Shown here one piece after another: positions 1 through 7,455 of a stretch of DNA of 64,000 nt (positions are counted from its first letter, which is position 1; every line of letters begins with the position of its first letter). This stretch comes from an uncultured Gammaproteobacteria bacterium (lineage in GTDB: Bacteria; Pseudomonadota; Gammaproteobacteria; DRJJ01), in NCBI GenBank assembly GCA_947258795.1, contig CAMYJU010000007.1, forward strand, positions 1-64,000, written 5' to 3'. A model generated the notes under the pieces. That model worked only from the letters and a program-made list of their open reading frames with translations. It had not been told where the DNA came from and searched no databases. The position numbers were made by a program, and so were the translations under genes.

Positions 1-136
1 CAGCGCCGGCCCCGACAAATTCGTCTGGAACGAATTTGAACAGCGGAGTAAAGCGACACTGGCCCGAAAGGGCGGAGGGCAGGAAGCCCGAAGTAACGGT
101 GAGCGCAAAGCGCGAATAATCGTGCCGGGCGCGCCA
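1..136 (+). repeat. tRNA-Arg(ACG) 3' end with T-loop insert (copy A, cut by window edge)
   Basis: The last bases, ending in CCA at 134-136, are the distal T-stem and acceptor strand of a tRNA-Arg (CGTGC then CGGGCGC-G-CCA). Before them, instead of the rest of the T-loop, lies a GC-rich structured sequence (1-118) that is almost identical, with four mismatches seen over about 103 bases, to 59366-59468. It contains hairpins such as AAATTCGT/ACGAATTT and GCCC-gaaa-GGGC. This is one of four copies of the same tRNA 3' end in the window and probably the left border of the first accessory module. Confidence 0.75.
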
Positions 137-154
137 TAATTCAGTAGATATATC

Positions 155-187
155 AAGCGGATAGCGTGTATGCGTTACCCGCTTTTT
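155..187 (+). terminator. Rho-independent terminator after tRNA copy A
   Basis: A 12-bp stem with one mismatch and one G-U pair (AAGCGGATAGCG against CGTTACCCGCTT) and a 4-6 base loop is followed by TTTTT. It sits 19 bases after the CCA end, as expected for a tRNA transcript terminator. Confidence 0.7.
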
Positions 188-298
188 CGTCTCAGTAAAG
201 TCAATGCCGGGATTATTCCCTGAGATTCAGGATTTATATGTGAGTCTTTAGGAATAAAAGTGGGGATCCAGAATGTGTGGGGTTGAATCAGGGCAATG

Positions 299-616
299 TT
301 ATTTCATGAAATTCTTAACAGCATCACAGTACCAGCTATGCTTTAAAGATATTTCTGCGGATTTTTTAAATATAGAATAGCGATTAGCTGGTTCTAGCTG
401 AAATACTGCACCATGGGCATCTAAAGCATCAACTGATTGGACGCGTGCTTGAATATTATTTTGTATATAGTCACTAATTTGTTCTCTGCTCATGCTGCTA
501 TTTTGTGCTTCAGTATAGATATTGCATATTTCATTGAAGCCCGCTATGTCTGCTGAGTATGCAGAAATGGGAAACATAATGATAAAGAGTGTTAGGTATG
601 GTTTTCGTTTTAACAT
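299..616 (-). CDS. Small secreted protein of unknown function
   Basis: A 105-residue protein that I do not recognise. Residues 1-22 form a clear Sec signal peptide (Lys-Arg-Lys start, hydrophobic core LTLFIIMF, cleavage near AYSA-D), so the mature product is a periplasmic or secreted protein of about 83 residues. It has two cysteines that could pair (C32 in EICNIY and one near the C-terminus in WYCDAV). The gene stands alone between tRNA copy A and the TOTE remnant and is AT-rich compared with the nif genes, which suits cargo of a mobile module. An effector or immunity role is possible but there is no direct evidence. Confidence 0.55.
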   Translation of the reverse strand: MLKRKPYLTLFIIMFPISAYSADIAGFNEICNIYTEAQNSSMSREQISDYIQNNIQARVQSVDALDAHGAVFQLEPANRYSIFKKSAEISLKHSWYCDAVKNFMK

Positions 617-877
617 TTTTATTGTTTCCTTGCATTATTTGTGATTCCATTGATTCGTTGGATTGATTATATAATCAGTGTATCTATGTGCAACTCAATA
701 CAAGGAATATTGGAATGGATGCCATGCTTGCCAAGAAGAATTTATCGGAAAAAGAAAAAGAAGCAATATTACGTGAGATACTAGGTAAGGATTACGTCTC
801 CGCTGGAAATAATTTACCTGTGGGTGGAGAATTCCAATTCATGCTGCAGTTATTTTTTAGACCCGCTGCGCTCTTTT

Positions 878-1129
878 TCAGTTTTGCCAGCGATTGGCAT
901 ACACATCAGTACGGCCTTTAAATAAGTCTAGAAATAACGCTATTTTTTGCTCCGTTCCAAGCTGATTTATAACTGGCATTACTTCGGTTGTTTGGTTTTC
1001 TAATACCTGTTTTCTCTTTAGTAGCTGCCGCTTGTCTTTTTCAAGATTTTGAAGTCGGGATTTAATGTACAGAAGTTCATCTTTTATGCTGTTGAATACA
1101 GGATGTTTAGATGACTGGGATTTTTTCAT
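878..1129 (-). pseudogene. Truncated N-terminus of a TOTE-type primase (conflict-system) protein
   Basis: The 83 residues look like a coiled-coil leader (residues 15-60, rich in Leu, Lys and Glu) running into KIALFLDLFKGRTDVYANRW. That last segment resembles the start of the archaeo-eukaryotic primase domain of TOTE conflict-system proteins (typical wording LFRSLFRGREDVYAKRW). A TGA stop follows directly after RWQN, and the next frame continues briefly as KKSAAG, which looks like the remainder of the motif after a frameshift. The rest of the large protein is absent. I call this a decayed fragment of a defence gene. The family assignment is from memory of the motif. Confidence 0.6.
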
Positions 1130-1263
1130 TTAGAATATTGTAGCAATAGTAAGGTATCTATTTATCCAGAAAATTTCATCTCACCATCTGCCCAACCCAA
1201 TATTAGTCAGCGGTTCATTAACTTTATTTGGTATAGGTGGTCAATATAGGCGTAAACGATTCA

Positions 1264-1402
1264 TTTTTCGATATTAAATCTAATAATATTGCTTTTATCG
1301 ATAATAATGAGTGCTTTTCGATAAGGATACATTTATACTTATTTTCGATAAGCATACAGAATATATGCTATTTTTCGACTATATCAACAGGAATTTCGAT
1401 AA
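1264..1402 (+). promoter_or_regulatory. Iterated TTTCGATA operator-like array upstream of fic
   Basis: Six copies of a TTTCGATA-like motif (cores beginning near 1268, 1298, 1318, 1345, 1375 and 1396; the fifth reads TCGACT) lie in the 140 bases before the Fic start. Spacings are about 30, 20, 27, 30 and 21 bases, roughly multiples of a DNA helical turn. The final copy overlaps the ribosome-binding region. The arrangement suggests a cooperative repressor-binding array; the cognate regulator is unknown. Confidence 0.55.
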
Positions 1403-2950
1403 ATGCAGCTTAAATTTGAAACACCGATCAGTTTCCAGGGAGAGTCCGTACCGAAAGGCGGGCAACTCGCTGGTTGGGCGGCGCTTGTTCAGGCACTTGG
1501 TCTTCAATCGCCCGTTCGACAACCCAGTTGTGTTTCAGATAAACATATTGGTGGCAGCCAGCGAAAGGAAGGTTGTTGGCGCATTTTCGACAAGCGATAC
1601 CAACCCGGTGACCAGTTTACCGACCATCTGACTTTTGCCCTGCGTCATGAAAATATCGATCTGCTGATATTGAAGTGCGCCTTTAATGCGGTATCCAAGA
1701 CCGTCCTGGAAGAATTTATTAGGTCCGCGCCAACCGGTACACAAACACGCCGTGCCTGGTTCTTTTATGAAACACTGACAGGTCAGACGTTGGACATTGA
1801 AGATGCCCCCAACGTAACAGCAGTTAATGCCCTGGATGCAAAGGCCTATTTTACTGGAAAGGCACGGTTATCGAAGCGTCACCGCGTCAGAGATAACTTG
1901 CTTGGATGTGCTGAGTATTGCCCTGTCATACGAAGAACAGTACTACTGCAAGAGTTTGCAGCACGTAGGCTGGCGGAACAGGCAGAAGAGACGATTGGAC
2001 GTACGGGGCGTCATCTTGTAGCGCGGGCCGCCAGTTTTTTGCTGTTGGCCGATAGTCGCGCAAGTTTTGAGATCGAAGGTGAACGTGCACCACGCAACAG
2101 ATTGGAACGTTGGGGTCGGGCGATTCTCCAGGCAGGTAAAAATGAACTCACACTCGAAGAAATCATGCGTCTACACGGCGTGCTGATCGAAGACACGCGG
2201 TTTGTCTCTCCTGGTTTACGTCCTGACGGCGTGTTTCTTGGTGAACGAGACCATATCGGTGATCCTTTGCCTGAGTTTATTGGTGCTTGTCCGCAGGATT
2301 TGGATGACCTGTGTGATGGATTACTGGCTGCAAATAATCGCATGCGGGATGATGAGCTTGACCCTGTTTTACAGGCAGCGGCGACTGCTTTTGGTTTTAT
2401 CTATATACACCCGTTTCAGGATGGTAATGGTCGTGTACATCGTTGCCTGATTCATCATGTGTTGGCAGAGCGTAAATACACGCCGTCAGGGATGGTCTTT
2501 CCGGTATCCTCTGTCATGCTTGATCGGATTGATGATTATCGCTTGACGTTGCAGAATCACTCAGGGCCATTGATGGATTTTATCGAATGGCATCCTACTA
2601 CTGAGCGTAACGTCGAGGTACTAAACGATACTGCTGACCTTTATCGTTATTTTGATTGTACCGAAGCGGCAGAGTTTCTTTATGCCTGTGTCCAGCGCAC
2701 GGTTGAGCACGATCTTCCCAGGGAGATCGACTACATTCGTCGGAATGATGAAGCAATGACCAGAATTATGGACAGGATAGAGATGCCGGACCGGCTGGCG
2801 CAGAATCTTATTATATTCATTCGTCAGAATAGTGGCACACTATCCAAAAGGAAACGCGAAAAGGAATTTTCCGCTCTGTCGGATGACGAAGTTCAGAGCC
2901 TGGAAAATATTATTCAGGATGTATTCGAAGGGTTTGATGACACTTATTAG
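1403..2950 (+). CDS. Fic/DOC family protein (class II, with inhibitory helix)
   Basis: A 515-residue Fic-domain protein, an enzyme class that transfers AMP or a related group from a nucleotide to a target side chain. The core motif HPFQDGNGRVHR begins at His336 and matches HxFx(D/E)GNGRxxR exactly, so catalysis should be intact. An autoinhibitory motif, S/TxxxE(G/N), is visible upstream as SFEIEG (residues 221-226), placing it in class II, where the inhibitory glutamate is in cis. The N-terminal 170 residues form the extra domain usual for this long Fic subfamily (RRAWFFYE, RHRVRDNL). No separate antitoxin gene lies next to it. It is preceded by the TTTCGATA array and followed by tRNA copy B. 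Host target unknown; could be a toxin, defence or regulatory enzyme. Confidence 0.85.
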   Translation: MQLKFETPISFQGESVPKGGQLAGWAALVQALGLQSPVRQPSCVSDKHIGGSQRKEGCWRIFDKRYQPGDQFTDHLTFALRHENIDLLILKCAFNAVSKTVLEEFIRSAPTGTQTRRAWFFYETLTGQTLDIEDAPNVTAVNALDAKAYFTGKARLSKRHRVRDNLLGCAEYCPVIRRTVLLQEFAARRLAEQAEETIGRTGRHLVARAASFLLLADSRASFEIEGERAPRNRLERWGRAILQAGKNELTLEEIMRLHGVLIEDTRFVSPGLRPDGVFLGERDHIGDPLPEFIGACPQDLDDLCDGLLAANNRMRDDELDPVLQAAATAFGFIYIHPFQDGNGRVHRCLIHHVLAERKYTPSGMVFPVSSVMLDRIDDYRLTLQNHSGPLMDFIEWHPTTERNVEVLNDTADLYRYFDCTEAAEFLYACVQRTVEHDLPREIDYIRRNDEAMTRIMDRIEMPDRLAQNLIIFIRQNSGTLSKRKREKEFSALSDDEVQSLENIIQDVFEGFDDTY

Positions 2951-3150
2951 GGTGACTTTTCTGCCAAGCCCGTCATACAGTAGGCCAGTTTATAGCTGGC
3001 AATTGCAGCTAGATTGGCACTATTATGTGTGCCCGGAAATGTGCTAGTACGATATATCCTTTCCAGTCATTTCAATATCATAGCGTTTATTATCAAAGCC
3101 GAAAGGCTTGGCAAGCTATTGATAGTAAAAGTGTTATTATCAATCCTCGT

Positions 3151-3198
3151 GGCTACGAACCAGGCGGTCGCACGTTTCGAATCGTGCCGGGTGCGCCA
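3151..3198 (+). repeat. tRNA-Arg(ACG) 3' half, att-like (copy B, left border of nif island)
   Basis: The sequence begins GGCTACGAACCAGGCGG, which is the anticodon loop (CTACGAA, anticodon ACG) and 3' anticodon stem of tRNA-Arg, and ends with T-arm, acceptor strand and CCA at 3196-3198. The 5' half of a tRNA is not present upstream. The T-loop has one extra T (GTTTCGAAT), and the acceptor has one change (GGGTGCG). A truncated tRNA 3' half of this kind is the normal att scar of a tyrosine-recombinase island. Confidence 0.8.
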
Positions 3199-3360
3199 CA
3201 TCATAAAAAATAGCCTCCAAGGTGTATAAAATCCGTGTTATCGGACGTGGCTTGATGCTTTGTAACTAGATTAACGTGCCACAATTAAGCCTACCTACAC
3301 TAGGCAATCAGTCGCATTGTCATTCGTATCAAGGAGTTAGGGGGATGTACTTGACTACAG

Positions 3361-3390
3361 TTGACAGCAGGATGGATTGTGTTCTAAAGT
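3361..3390 (+). promoter_or_regulatory. Candidate sigma-70 promoter for the HTH/NTase pair
   Basis: TTGACA at 3361-3366 and TAAAGT at 3385-3390 are separated by 18 bases. The -35 is perfect and the -10 weaker. It lies directly before the palindrome at 3391-3414 and 30 bases before the start codon at 3422. Confidence 0.45.
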
Positions 3391-3414
3391 GTTTCCAGTT
3401 TCGAAACAGGAAAC
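3391..3414 (+). promoter_or_regulatory. 24-bp palindromic operator
   Basis: GTTTCC-A-GTTTCGAAAC-A-GGAAAC is symmetric at every position except the two A spacers. It abuts the -10 box on one side and the start of the HTH gene on the other, the position expected for an autorepressor site. The HTH protein encoded immediately downstream is the obvious candidate ligand. Confidence 0.6.
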
Positions 3415-3421
3415 AACGCTT

Positions 3422-3943
3422 ATGGAACTGAAACCGCAAGATACTTTGCTTGCGCTGAAATACTGGTCGTTGAATCAGGCAGGTGAGGCGCATAGTGTCC
3501 GAGGCCTATCACAGGACATCGGCATCAGTGCAAGTGAGATCAGTAAAGGCACTCGGCGCCTGGTGGCCTCTCGCCTGGTCGTCGAGCGTTCTGGCCAGAT
3601 TTTTGTCGAGTCCGGTGCGTTACTGGAATGGCTTTGCTATGGTGTCCGATATGCCTATCCACCGGAGAGTACCGGTTACGGGCGGGGCATAGCGACTGCC
3701 TGGAATTGTCCGGTGCTGGACAGTGAAGTCGTCCCGCCGAGCCCACCGCAAGTCTGGCCGGTGCCGGGAGGCGATGCGGAAGGGGCCTTGTTGAAACCCA
3801 TCCATGATGCCATTCCGTTTGCGGCCAGCCATGATGAACTACTATATCGGGCCATGGCGCTCGTCGAGGCGATTCGAGGTGGTAAACCCCGGGAGTTGGC
3901 CATTGCAAGAAGACTATTAACTGATTTGATAAAGGGCAAATAA
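3422..3943 (+). CDS. Winged-helix HTH protein, probable antitoxin partner of the NTase
   Basis: A 173-residue protein whose residues 1-75 look like a MarR/winged-helix domain (SVRGLSQDIGISASEISKGTRRL is the recognition region in two parts). The middle is Pro-rich, and the C-terminal part (YRAMALVEAIRGGKPRELAIARRLL) is helical. ATG at 3422 is chosen because it follows AGGAAAC and the palindrome; an earlier upstream in-frame start would run through the operator. It overlaps the start of the nucleotidyltransferase gene by one base (TAATG), so the two are translationally coupled, as in HTH/NTase toxin-antitoxin pairs. Assignment as antitoxin is inference from this arrangement. Confidence 0.65.
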   Translation: MELKPQDTLLALKYWSLNQAGEAHSVRGLSQDIGISASEISKGTRRLVASRLVVERSGQIFVESGALLEWLCYGVRYAYPPESTGYGRGIATAWNCPVLDSEVVPPSPPQVWPVPGGDAEGALLKPIHDAIPFAASHDELLYRAMALVEAIRGGKPRELAIARRLLTDLIKGK

Positions 3944-4632
3944 TGCAAAACAAGGACGTTAATTTAATGCAGCTCGAAGCGATCGCATCGGCCTTAGGGG
4001 ATCTGTTACCCAGAGTCGTGTTTGTTGGCGGGAGTACCACGGTCTTGTTGGTTGATGAGGCAGCGCACCATGGGATTCGCAAGACAGACGACGTGGATGT
4101 GATCGTCGATGTGGCCACCCTGATCGAATATCATGCCTTCTCTGAACAACTGCGCGAACGGGGTTTTCGTGAAGATACCCAAGGGCCGATCTGCCGTTGG
4201 ATATTAGTTAGCGGACCTGGGCGCATCAAGCTCGATGTGATGCCCATCGATGAGAAGATCCTGGGGTTTTCAAACCGCTGATATCAGGCGGCTATTGAGC
4301 AGGCGAATGAGGTGGCTTTGCCCAGTGGCCGGTTGATCAAGGTGGTGAGTCCCGCTTACTTCCTGGCGACTAAATTCGAGGCCTTTGCTGGGCGAGGAAA
4401 GGGAGATTATTTCAGTCATGATCTGGAGGATATCGTTTTTGTGTTGGAAAACAGACAGGGATTGATCATTGAGCTGATGGATTGTCCTGAGGCGCTCAAA
4501 CACTATTTAGCTGGTCAGGCATCGATGTTGCTCACTGATGACTTTTTGAATGTGTTACCCGGCTTACTGGACAACCCTGAATCAGCCCGTGCCATTGAAA
4601 ATAGTTTGAAGATAATGACTAAGTGGGCATGA
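3943..4632 (+). pseudogene. Nucleotidyltransferase (AbiEii-like toxin) interrupted by one in-frame stop
   Basis: Two consecutive same-frame segments (112 residues, then about 116) form one nucleotidyltransferase-fold protein of about 229 codons. The first has FVGGSTT and RKTDDVDVIVD, the GGS...DxD signature of minimal nucleotidyltransferases. The second has SPAYFLATKFEAFAGRGKGDYFSHDLEDI, conserved in this family (quoted here as positions 137-165 of the joined product). They are separated by a single TGA at 4279-4281, exactly where relatives read NRWY: the sequence is NR-stop-YQAAIEQA. One TGG to TGA change explains it. The rest of the frame is uninterrupted, so the mutation is recent, or read-through or sequencing error is possible. 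Confidence 0.75.
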
Positions 4633-4872
4633 CCGACGACAGTATGCATGGAAACCCATCGGCGTATCGAAGCACGTCTATTTGAATTGATGACATTCAT
4701 AAACCCGTTCCATAAAAACCATGTTATCGTCTGTCTACCAGGTTTATCGTATAGAGGGTTCTGTCACAATCAAGTAGCAACTTTAGATGTAAATGGGAAT
4801 GTTACAGCGGCTTTGCTACAGGAAATGAAGGTATATGGACGGATTACTAAAGATAGTTAAGCCAGTTTAAAG
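4633..4872. other. Intergenic stretch with no recognisable gene
   Basis: About 240 bases between the broken NTase gene and the convergent nafY-like gene. One open frame of 70 codons (4648-4860, + strand) exists but has no ribosome-binding site I trust and no recognisable similarity. Probably the junction between the toxin-antitoxin module and the nif genes proper. Confidence 0.4.
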
Positions 4873-5616
4873 TTATAATGAGTCCTGTCCTGAGCCAGTA
4901 TAATTCTTTAGCCTTTCAGTCTCTGAAACCCCCAGTATTTTTGCTAGCCATGGTGGAGGTGAATGACTCATTACATGTTGTAGTTTCGTTAGCACATCCA
5001 TTACCTTGCCGCCATCAATCTGTTTGATCGGATAAATGCCTGCACGAATAATCTTCGCTGCTGCTGGACCGCCTACAGAGACGATATACAGAACCTGGCA
5101 ATCGTCGATCAGTTTAGCTCTGTAGGCATTCCGGTCGTCCGACAGATCGGCTTCTACGGTAGAACGAATATCTATCAGTTGTATATTCTCACTGGAGACC
5201 TGATACACGAGAAATCGCAAGCAGGATCCAAAATGGCCATCCAGATTACTCTCGGTGTTTGATGCGATTGCTACACGTATCGAGTCAGGTATATCGCCGT
5301 CTTTGTATTCAACAGGTACCGGGAGATTGTCATCGCCTTCAGACTCTCCCCACAGTATTCTGACAGCGTTTTTCATCGGTTCGAGTCCAATGGCAATGTC
5401 TTCACCATCCTCTTCACCATCAAGACTGCCAAGACCTGTTTTCAGGTCAGTAACAGTGATTCTTGACAGCTTGTCGATGCTTAATGGTCGGCCCAGCGCA
5501 CTATCCAGTACATCCAGCAACTGCGCCAGATCCACATCCGGGAGAATGCGTGCAGCAAGCGCGATTCTCAGGGCTACATCACGGTCAAGGGCAATTGCTG
5601 ACGCTACTGTGTTCAT
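4873..5616 (-). CDS. nafY: NafY-like FeMo-cofactor carrier protein (first paralogue)
   Basis: A 247-residue protein with the two-part NafY layout: an N-terminal helical domain (residues 10-60, ALRIALAARILPDVDLAQLL) and a C-terminal NifX/NifB-type cofactor-binding domain (about 110-230) with DGHFGSCLRFLVYQV, a conserved HFG motif for Fe-S-Mo cluster binding, and GGPAAAKIIRAGIYPIK. Proteins of this family hold FeMo-co or its precursor and the apo-dinitrogenase. It is the last gene of an operon running rhodanese, grx, bolA, nafY; it overlaps bolA by four bases (ATGA). A close paralogue lies at 29881-30591. Assignment to the family is secure; which of the two is the functional nafY is not. Confidence 0.85.
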   Translation of the reverse strand: MNTVASAIALDRDVALRIALAARILPDVDLAQLLDVLDSALGRPLSIDKLSRITVTDLKTGLGSLDGEEDGEDIAIGLEPMKNAVRILWGESEGDDNLPVPVEYKDGDIPDSIRVAIASNTESNLDGHFGSCLRFLVYQVSSENIQLIDIRSTVEADLSDDRNAYRAKLIDDCQVLYIVSVGGPAAAKIIRAGIYPIKQIDGGKVMDVLTKLQHVMSHSPPPWLAKILGVSETERLKNYTGSGQDSL

Positions 5617-5879
5617 GGCTTGATCTGGACCAGCCCAGCCTGACTCTGCTGGTTCTGCTCTTTTGGCGTTCTGGCCGTAATCGATAATGCATGTAATTCG
5701 CCTTTCTGAAGTTCATCCTTGAATAGCGCAAGTATCGACTGCTGGCGTTGCAGTGTACTTTTGCCTTTCATGCCATGACTGATCACATAGACCTCAAACG
5801 AACAATCTTCTCCACAGACATCAATAATCGCATCCGGGTAGAGTCTGGCGATACGCGATATAATTTCATTATCAAGCAT
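5613..5879 (-). CDS. bolA: BolA family protein
   Basis: An 88-residue BolA/IbaG-like protein. Visible features are the central FEVYVISHGMKGKSTLQRQQ and the C-terminal ELHALSITARTP, which match the BolA fold's HxxxxQRHRxV and GxIHALSLxxxTP segments; the usual histidine of the invariant RH is a Gln-rich RQQ here. BolA proteins form [2Fe-2S]-bridged heterodimers with CGFS monothiol glutaredoxins, and the gene lies eight bases after exactly such a glutaredoxin gene. It overlaps the nafY-like gene. A role in delivering Fe-S clusters for nitrogenase maturation is inferred from the operon. Confidence 0.8.
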   Translation of the reverse strand: MLDNEIISRIARLYPDAIIDVCGEDCSFEVYVISHGMKGKSTLQRQQSILALFKDELQKGELHALSITARTPKEQNQQSQAGLVQIKP

Positions 5880-5887
5880 ATATCACC

Positions 5888-6214
5888 TTACGATGCTGCC
5901 TTTGATGCAGCTTCTTCAAGCATTGGTAGCAATTCACCGCTTGATAACATTTCCTCCACAATATCACTGCCACCTATAACTTCCCCCTTGATGAACAACT
6001 GGGGGAAAGTCGGGAAGTCAGACACAGAGGGGAGGGCTTCCATGATAAACGGTGAAGCGAGTACGTTGACATAGGCATAGTCGATTCCGGTTGAATTCAG
6101 TGCAGCCGCCGCCTTGGCAGAAAAACCGCAGTTAGGTGCATCCGGCGTTCCTTTCATATATAGAATAACCGGATTGTCGGCCAGTTGTTGTCTGATTTTA
6201 TCTTCGGTCTTCAT
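5888..6214 (-). CDS. grx5: Monothiol glutaredoxin (Grx4/Grx5 family)
   Basis: A 108-residue monothiol glutaredoxin with active-site CGFS at Cys29, the upstream KGTPDAP loop, and TFPQLFIKGEVIGGSDIV (the cis-proline and glutathione-binding stretch). These proteins bind and transfer [2Fe-2S] clusters with glutathione. Length is normal for the family. In Azotobacter vinelandii a dedicated grx5 copy sits beside a rhodanese gene in the nif regulon, and the same pair is seen here. Followed directly by bolA. Confidence 0.9.
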   Translation of the reverse strand: MKTEDKIRQQLADNPVILYMKGTPDAPNCGFSAKAAAALNSTGIDYAYVNVLASPFIMEALPSVSDFPTFPQLFIKGEVIGGSDIVEEMLSSGELLPMLEEAASKAAS

Positions 6215-6234
6215 GGTTGCATTCCTGTTGATTA

Positions 6235-6996
6235 CTATGCAGCAATAGTCAGTGGTTTCAGTAATTTTAGTATCGGGTAGGTGGTAGCACTGTCCAGCGC
6301 GGTGAAGCCATCCAGTGTAGACTTTTTGGTGTCAGCGCCTGCCTGAACAAGAAATTTGACTATTTCAAACTTGCCGGCAGATGCAGCATAGATCAGAGCG
6401 GTTGCGCCATTGACATTATGATTATCAATATTGATCCCAGATTTTAACAAAGTCTGAATGCTGTCCTGATCCTCTTTTAAACATGCAAACCACAGGGCAT
6501 TATTTTCATCGTCGTTAACAAGGTTAAGATCAATATTATTGTCTATTAAGGCTTTCAGGATATCTGTTTGACCTTCGAGGATAGCAATCATTGCAGCTGA
6601 CATACCATTTTCGACCCTGCTGTTGAGATTATCAGGGTCGAAGCCATGTTTGATCATCCAGTTGTCCAGATGGTCTGTAGCAGTTGTGCCTGCTGAACTT
6701 TGATATCTTGACCATGCTTCCCATCCACCCTCGAGGTTGTATACCTGCGTTAATTTCAGAGCGGACAGAAACCCGGAGAGATCACGACTGCTATTGCCAT
6801 GGTAACAGTAGATAATGACAGGAATATCACGTTTGCCAGACCTGATCAGATCCTGAATATTCGTTTCACTGGCGGGTATGGCGCCCTTGATATGGTCCGA
6901 CATGAAGCTTTGTTCGTCGCGCATATCAAGTATTACCACATCTTTATACTTCAGCAGTTTGTCAGCCTGTTGTACTGGAAGATTGGTATAACCCAT
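6235..6996 (-). CDS. rhdN: Rhodanese fused to ankyrin repeats (RhdN-like)
   Basis: A 253-residue two-domain protein. Residues 5-95 are a rhodanese domain with active-site loop CYHGNSS (catalytic Cys64) and the usual DMRDEQSFMSDHIKGA entry motif. Residues 108-250 form about four ankyrin repeats (GMSAAMIAILEGQTDILKAL, ENNALWFACLKEDQDSI, GATALIYAASAGKFEIVKFL, GFTALDSATTYPILKLL). Rhodanese domains carry persulfide sulfur; the ankyrin part presumably docks a partner. It is the first gene of the grx-bolA-nafY operon and has its own sigma-54 promoter and NifA site, so it belongs to the nif regulon. Confidence 0.85.
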   Translation of the reverse strand: MGYTNLPVQQADKLLKYKDVVILDMRDEQSFMSDHIKGAIPASETNIQDLIRSGKRDIPVIIYCYHGNSSRDLSGFLSALKLTQVYNLEGGWEAWSRYQSSAGTTATDHLDNWMIKHGFDPDNLNSRVENGMSAAMIAILEGQTDILKALIDNNIDLNLVNDDENNALWFACLKEDQDSIQTLLKSGINIDNHNVNGATALIYAASAGKFEIVKFLVQAGADTKKSTLDGFTALDSATTYPILKLLKPLTIAA

Positions 6997-7031
6997 ACGT
7001 ATGTTCCCTGTCAGATCCCTGATGTATCTTT

Positions 7032-7047
7032 TGCAAATGTTATGCCA
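7032..7047 (-). promoter_or_regulatory. Sigma-54 promoter of rhdN-grx5-bolA-nafY
   Basis: On the minus strand this reads TGGCATAACATTTGCA, a near-perfect -24/-12 element (consensus TGGCAC-N5-TTGCA), about 35 bases before the rhodanese start codon. Confidence 0.85.
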
Positions 7048-7112
7048 TATACATCCATCGTGCTAAGTATCTGATTATGCCTGCTGATTTATTGTTGTCA
7101 GGATGTATGCAA

Positions 7113-7128
7113 TGTACAGGAGTTAACA
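7113..7128 (-). promoter_or_regulatory. NifA upstream activator site for rhdN operon
   Basis: TGT-N10-ACA (TGTACAGGAGTTAACA) placed about 65 bases upstream of the -24 box of the rhdN promoter. Confidence 0.65.
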
Positions 7129-7176
7129 CACAGCATCAGCTTGTCATGTTTACTACGCAGCACGCTGGTATTGCGT

Positions 7177-7437
7177 TTATCTATCACGCCTCTCAACGGT
7201 TTCCGGGTCTGCTGTAATGGGGTGATAGATCTCAACGCGATTTCCGTTTTCCAGTACGGCATCCAGTTTTGTCAGTTTGCCAAAAATGCCGACTTTCTGT
7301 GTTTCAAGATCGATAGTCGGGAAACGTTCCAGAATACCCGAGAGCTCGAGAGCCTGACGCACAGTGCTGCCATCTGGTACCTCGAGTTTCATCCAGACCT
7401 GTTGCCCTCTGCTGGCATATGCAATTCCGATATTCAT
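7177..7437 (-). CDS. rnfH: RnfH-like protein
   Basis: An 86-residue beta-grasp (ubiquitin-like) protein of the RnfH/UPF0125 family: MNIGIAYASRGQQVWMKLEV at the start, GSTVRQALELSGI, and VGIFGKL followed by GNRVEIYHPI near the end are typical. Function is unproven; it is the last gene of rnfABCDGEH here, 18 bases after rnfE. Its presence marks the cluster as the nitrogen-fixation (Rnf1) type. Confidence 0.85.
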   Translation of the reverse strand: MNIGIAYASRGQQVWMKLEVPDGSTVRQALELSGILERFPTIDLETQKVGIFGKLTKLDAVLENGNRVEIYHPITADPETVERRDR

Positions 7438-7455
7438 GTAAGTATCACTTCATTG

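Noticed and set aside
688-921. 77-codon open frame on the + strand (…NLSEKEKEAILREILGKDYV…)
   Set aside because: Its 3' third runs antisense through the TOTE remnant and becomes Phe-rich. The first 50 residues could be a real fragment, but there is no usable ribosome-binding site and no recognisable family.
3540-4118. 192-codon antisense open frame across the HTH gene
   Set aside because: Pro/Ser/Arg-rich composition and full overlap with two well-supported genes on the other strand mark it as a shadow frame.
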